This document shows positions 6,419 to 9,197 of a DNA stretch of 9,197 nucleotides, one piece after another. Each line of letters opens with the position of its first letter. Position 1 is the stretch's first letter. This stretch comes from Acidobacteriota bacterium. Its GTDB lineage: Bacteria > Acidobacteriota > Vicinamibacteria > Vicinamibacterales > UBA8438. The notes beneath the pieces were generated by a model that was not told the origin of the DNA, searched no databases, and worked only from the letters and a program-made list of their open reading frames with translations. The stretch covers positions 1 through 9,197 of the forward strand of contig DTWD01000139.1 of NCBI GenBank assembly GCA_012963185.1. The letters are read 5' to 3'. A program made the position numbers and the translations under genes.

Positions 6419-7651
6419 TCAGTCGGCTCGTCCGAGAGCGTCGATTGGATCTAATGACGCAGCACGTGATGCTGGATACAGGCCGAAAAATAGTCCGACC
6501 ATGCCGGCCATGGCGATGGCGAGAATGACGGACCAAGAGTGCACACTAGCGGGAACTGGCGCAAAGCGGTCAAGAGCAAAGGCAGCGCCGGAACCGACCA
6601 TTGTTCCAATGATTCCGCCGATAACCGATAGCGCGACAGATTCAGTCAGGATTTGCCAAAGAATGTCCCGACGCTTTGCACCGAGTGCCTTGCGCAAGCC
6701 AATCTCGCGCGTTCTTTCTGAGACAGCCATCAGCATGATGTTCATGATGACGATACCGGCGACGACCAGAGCAAGGCCGACGACCCCTACTAATACGGAA
6801 AAAATACCGGTAGTTGCTTGGTTGTAGATACCAAGAATAGTTTCTGAGGTGAAAATGCCGAAGTTGTCGTCTTCAGTGGCTTTAAGTCTTCGTTCGATAC
6901 GGAGTGCTGTGGTGGCTTCACCAATCGATTCGTCGATGTTGTTTGGGTCGACCGGTTGCACACGCAAGCCAAGCGATGGGCGACTGCCAAATAGGCGCTG
7001 AAATGTTCCAAGTGGGATGATTGCGAACTCGTCTTGAGACTGACCGAAGGTTGAGCCACGAGCACGACTCACGCCAACGACTCTGAAAGGGATGCCTTGA
7101 ATCTTTATCCGCCGATCGATTGGGTCAAGTTCACCGAAGAGTCGATCTGCTGTGTCATAACCTAGAACGACAACGTTGCGCTTCCGGGATACCTCGGTTT
7201 CTGTCATCAGGCGCCCTTGTTCGGCATTGAAGGACGGAAATCGAGAAAATTCACGAGAAACCCCTTGGATCGAGACGCTTTCAAGAATGCGGTCGCGGTA
7301 GGTGACTTCGCCATTTCGATCCGCTTCCGCCATGACGGCGGTGACATTGGTTGTAAATTGCTTGACGGCTTCGGCGTCAGCGAGTGTGATTCGTGGGTTG
7401 TTCCGCGTTCGTTCCATCTCTTCTTCACTCGTGATCACGCCACGACGAGCGATCATGAACGCGTCGGCACCGACCTCTGAAAGGATGGCGTTCTTGACCT
7501 CATCGTTGACACCCTGAATAAGAGAAACGAGTGTGATGATTGAGGCGACGGCGACAAGATTCCCGAGAATGGTAAGGAAGGAGCGAAGCTTATTGCTCCA
7601 GATTGCATCCAGCGCAATGTAGATTAGATCGGCAATTAGGCGAAGCTGCAT
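6419..7651 (-). CDS. MacB-type ABC transporter permease (first of pair), no ATPase domain
   Basis: This 410-residue inner-membrane protein is a diverged paralogue of the permease encoded just downstream. TM1 lies at about 25-47 (FLTILGNLVAVASIITLVSL). A periplasmic MacB-like core follows (about 50-275). TM2 is 282-305, TM3 335-360 and TM4 373-394. The coupling segment SERTREIGLRKALGAKRRDI (311-330) and DPIDAL ending are conserved. TM1 has GNLVAV where most relatives have GIVIGV. There is no Walker A or B motif, so it needs a separate ATPase. Its ATG is 2 nt after the adaptor stop and no convincing Shine-Dalgarno sequence precedes it, so it is probably translated by coupling. The two permeases probably form a heterodimer, which is inference from their pairing. 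Confidence 0.9.
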   Translation of the reverse strand: MQLRLIADLIYIALDAIWSNKLRSFLTILGNLVAVASIITLVSLIQGVNDEVKNAILSEVGADAFMIARRGVITSEEEMERTRNNPRITLADAEAVKQFTTNVTAVMAEADRNGEVTYRDRILESVSIQGVSREFSRFPSFNAEQGRLMTETEVSRKRNVVVLGYDTADRLFGELDPIDRRIKIQGIPFRVVGVSRARGSTFGQSQDEFAIIPLGTFQRLFGSRPSLGLRVQPVDPNNIDESIGEATTALRIERRLKATEDDNFGIFTSETILGIYNQATTGIFSVLVGVVGLALVVAGIVIMNIMLMAVSERTREIGLRKALGAKRRDILWQILTESVALSVIGGIIGTMVGSGAAFALDRFAPVPASVHSWSVILAIAMAGMVGLFFGLYPASRAASLDPIDALGRAD

Positions 7652-7653
7652 GG

Positions 7654-9075
7654 CTAGAATTCAATACGAATACCACCGCCATCAGTCCCGAACGAAAAAG
7701 ACCTGTTCTCGGCCTCAGGATCACTGATGCGAACCGGGTCTCCGTCAGTAATGTTTCTCACGACGTCGAAGGGGCCAGTGATAACCTGGTCGCCTTCGGT
7801 GAGTCCATCCAGCGCCTCGAAGTATCTCTCTCCTGCGATGCCGGTGACCACTGGAATGAAAACAGCACGGCCATTGCGAACGACGAATACTCCTTCGCGT
7901 TCTTCACGTGCTTCGTCTTCTGACGGAAAAGACTTACTTAACGGTGGGTCACGTAAATCGGGTGTCGTTTCTGCCGCAGAGGCTGGTATTGCAAGAACCG
8001 ACGGAGATGGTTCACTGTTTGTCCTGACGATCTGACCAGTTGCGTCGATTTCTACTTCTCGGACAGTGGTCGATTGGATCGGTACAGCAATTACGCTCTC
8101 TCGCGTTGCCGTGGTGATGTCGGCGGTGCAGGTGAACCCCGGCCTAACGCCAGGGACATTGTCGTCGAGTGTGACAACAACCTTGAAGTTGGTTGCTTCT
8201 TGGCCACTGGTAGCGCTCTGGCCGGCTAATTGAATTGGACTGTTGCCTATTTCAGTCACTCGACCGGTATAGATATCATCAGGCAGTGCATCGATTGTAA
8301 TTTCAGTACTTTGCGCAAATGTGACTGACGGAATATCCGTTTCATCGACTTCGAGTTCTGCTTCGAGAATGGAAAAATCGGCAATGGTCAGCAGAACCGT
8401 GCCGGCATTATTCATTGTTCCGACGACTACGGTTTCACCTTCTTCAATGTTTCGGCGAGTCACGATTCCATCGATCGGAGAAGTGATGGTGACCTGCGTG
8501 AGATCGTAGCGCGCGCTCTCGAGCATCGCTTGTTCTTGTCGTATGCGCTGCGTCCCGGCCTCAACTTCGACCTCTCGTGTTCGTAGTTCTGTTTTTCGAA
8601 CTTCAACCTCTGCGACGGCTTGATCGTAGAGTTCGCGTGCGATTAATCGAAGAGACCAGAGTTCTTCCTGTCGTGTCAGATTTTCTCTTGCAAGTCCAAG
8701 GTTCACTTGAGCGGTTTCGACTGAAACTTCGGCCTGAGTACGGATAGCGCGGGTTGCTTCAAGTGATGCCTCACCACGGTTGACAGCGGCTTGAAGGTTT
8801 TCAGGATCGATTTGCAGTAAGAATTGACCAGCTGACACTCGGTCACCTTCTTCGACCGCGAGTCTTGTTACTCGACCCATGACGCTGGCGCTAATGTCGA
8901 CGGAGAGCTTAGGCTGAATTGTGCCGGATGCCGAGGCCACAGCTCGAAGGTCTCGCCTCGTGATTGTTTCAACGTCGATCTCCGGGATGGCCGGTCGGCT
9001 GAAGTAGTAGTAGGCGCCGCCAATCCCTACGGCACCTGTCACAATCAGTGCGCAGATGAGTATCAGTTTTTTCAA
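7654..9075 (-). CDS. MacA/HlyD-type periplasmic efflux adaptor
   Basis: This membrane-fusion protein would link the inner-membrane permeases to an outer-membrane channel. The 473 residues start with a short basic segment and a hydrophobic anchor (about 4-25, LILICALIVTGAVGIGGAYY). Two lipoyl-like halves lie near 55-90 and 197-230 (SPIDGIVTRRNIEEGETV). Between them runs a long Glu/Arg/Ala-rich coiled-coil hairpin (about 92-192). A beta-barrel follows (about 236-325, ending RPGFTCTADITTATR), then a membrane-proximal domain containing GVFVVRNGRAVFIPV and DGLTEGDQVITGPF. Residues 341-395 are an acidic, Pro/Ser-rich insert. The start is TTG at 9075 because an in-frame TGA lies four codons upstream and no ATG is available; it directly precedes the anchor. 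It is the first gene of the operon. MacA-like and RND-type adaptors are hard to separate, but the permeases downstream favour MacA. Confidence 0.9.
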   Translation of the reverse strand: MKKLILICALIVTGAVGIGGAYYYFSRPAIPEIDVETITRRDLRAVASASGTIQPKLSVDISASVMGRVTRLAVEEGDRVSAGQFLLQIDPENLQAAVNRGEASLEATRAIRTQAEVSVETAQVNLGLARENLTRQEELWSLRLIARELYDQAVAEVEVRKTELRTREVEVEAGTQRIRQEQAMLESARYDLTQVTITSPIDGIVTRRNIEEGETVVVGTMNNAGTVLLTIADFSILEAELEVDETDIPSVTFAQSTEITIDALPDDIYTGRVTEIGNSPIQLAGQSATSGQEATNFKVVVTLDDNVPGVRPGFTCTADITTATRESVIAVPIQSTTVREVEIDATGQIVRTNSEPSPSVLAIPASAAETTPDLRDPPLSKSFPSEDEAREEREGVFVVRNGRAVFIPVVTGIAGERYFEALDGLTEGDQVITGPFDVVRNITDGDPVRISDPEAENRSFSFGTDGGGIRIEF

Positions 9076-9197
9076 GTCTTTAACTCACATTTCCAAGACG
9101 ACTAAAGATTGCTTGTTGTTTACGGCACTGTAGTGCTTGTTTGCAGGAACATTAAAACGAGTAGTGGGGACTGTTCATTGACATGGGGAAATTAATG
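9076..9197. other. Leader region upstream of the efflux operon
   Basis: No gene is supported in these 122 nt on either strand. The region should contain the minus-strand promoter of the adaptor gene, but no convincing -35/-10 pair is visible. Just before the TTG start there is only a weak GAG/AAAG purine stretch as ribosome-binding site. A 12-bp dyad lies at 9125-9136. Confidence 0.5.
9125..9136. promoter_or_regulatory. Perfect dyad, possible operator of the efflux operon
   Basis: GCACT and AGTGC form perfect 5-bp inverted arms around a central GT, 50-61 bp upstream of the adaptor start codon. TTGTTT copies lie on both sides, ending just before and starting just after. The size and place fit a binding site for a dimeric repressor, but no regulator gene is in the window, so the role is inference. 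Confidence 0.3.

Noticed and set aside
6378..6827. Plus-strand open frame of 149 codons across the junction of the two permease genes
   Set aside because: It is antisense to conserved permease sequence, has low-complexity composition and no recognisable motif.
9178..9183. Perfect TTGACA on the plus strand at the right edge
   Set aside because: Its -10 partner would fall beyond the window, so a divergent promoter cannot be judged.

Overview
The window looks like a chromosomal segment of a Gram-negative bacterium with roughly balanced base composition. The best guess is Acidobacteriota, possibly the Vicinamibacteria lineage. That guess rests on recognised family resemblance: the efflux adaptor, the pair of ATPase-less MacB-type permeases and the EF-G paralogue all read like acidobacterial versions. 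It is an inference, not a search result. An outer membrane is implied by the periplasmic adaptor.

Positions 1-2822 (+ strand) hold the distal part of the ribosomal alpha operon: the last codons of rpsM (S13), then rpsK (S11), rpsD (S4, zinc-binding form), rpoA (RNA polymerase alpha) and rplQ (L17). This is a common bacterial order. The genes are closely spaced and no internal terminator is obvious. S11 has a basic N-terminal extension and L17 a tail of about 65 residues. The 54-nt rpsD-rpoA spacer can form two mutually exclusive hairpins.

Positions 2827-4926 (- strand) hold an EF-G paralogue of the EF-G2/EF-G-like group. It converges on rplQ with only 4 nt between the stop codons. Its GTPase domain keeps the P-loop but departs from consensus in the G3 and G4 boxes. 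A 204-nt gap (4927-5130) separates it from the next operon and holds its ribosome-binding site, a weak candidate promoter and several small dyads.

Positions 5131-9075 (- strand, read right to left) form a tight three-gene efflux operon: a MacA/HlyD-type periplasmic adaptor, then two different MacB-type (FtsX-fold) permeases, with junctions of 2 and 1 nt. No ATP-binding subunit is present in the window, so the ATPase must come from elsewhere. The last 122 nt (9076-9197) are the operon's leader and carry one perfect 12-bp dyad.

The genes fall into two functional groups: core translation/transcription (1-4926) and a tripartite ABC-type efflux system (5131-9075). No RNA gene, mobile element, CRISPR array or clearly new system was found. 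The most notable points are the atypical EF-G paralogue, its near-touching convergence with the ribosomal operon, and the absence of an ATPase from the efflux operon.
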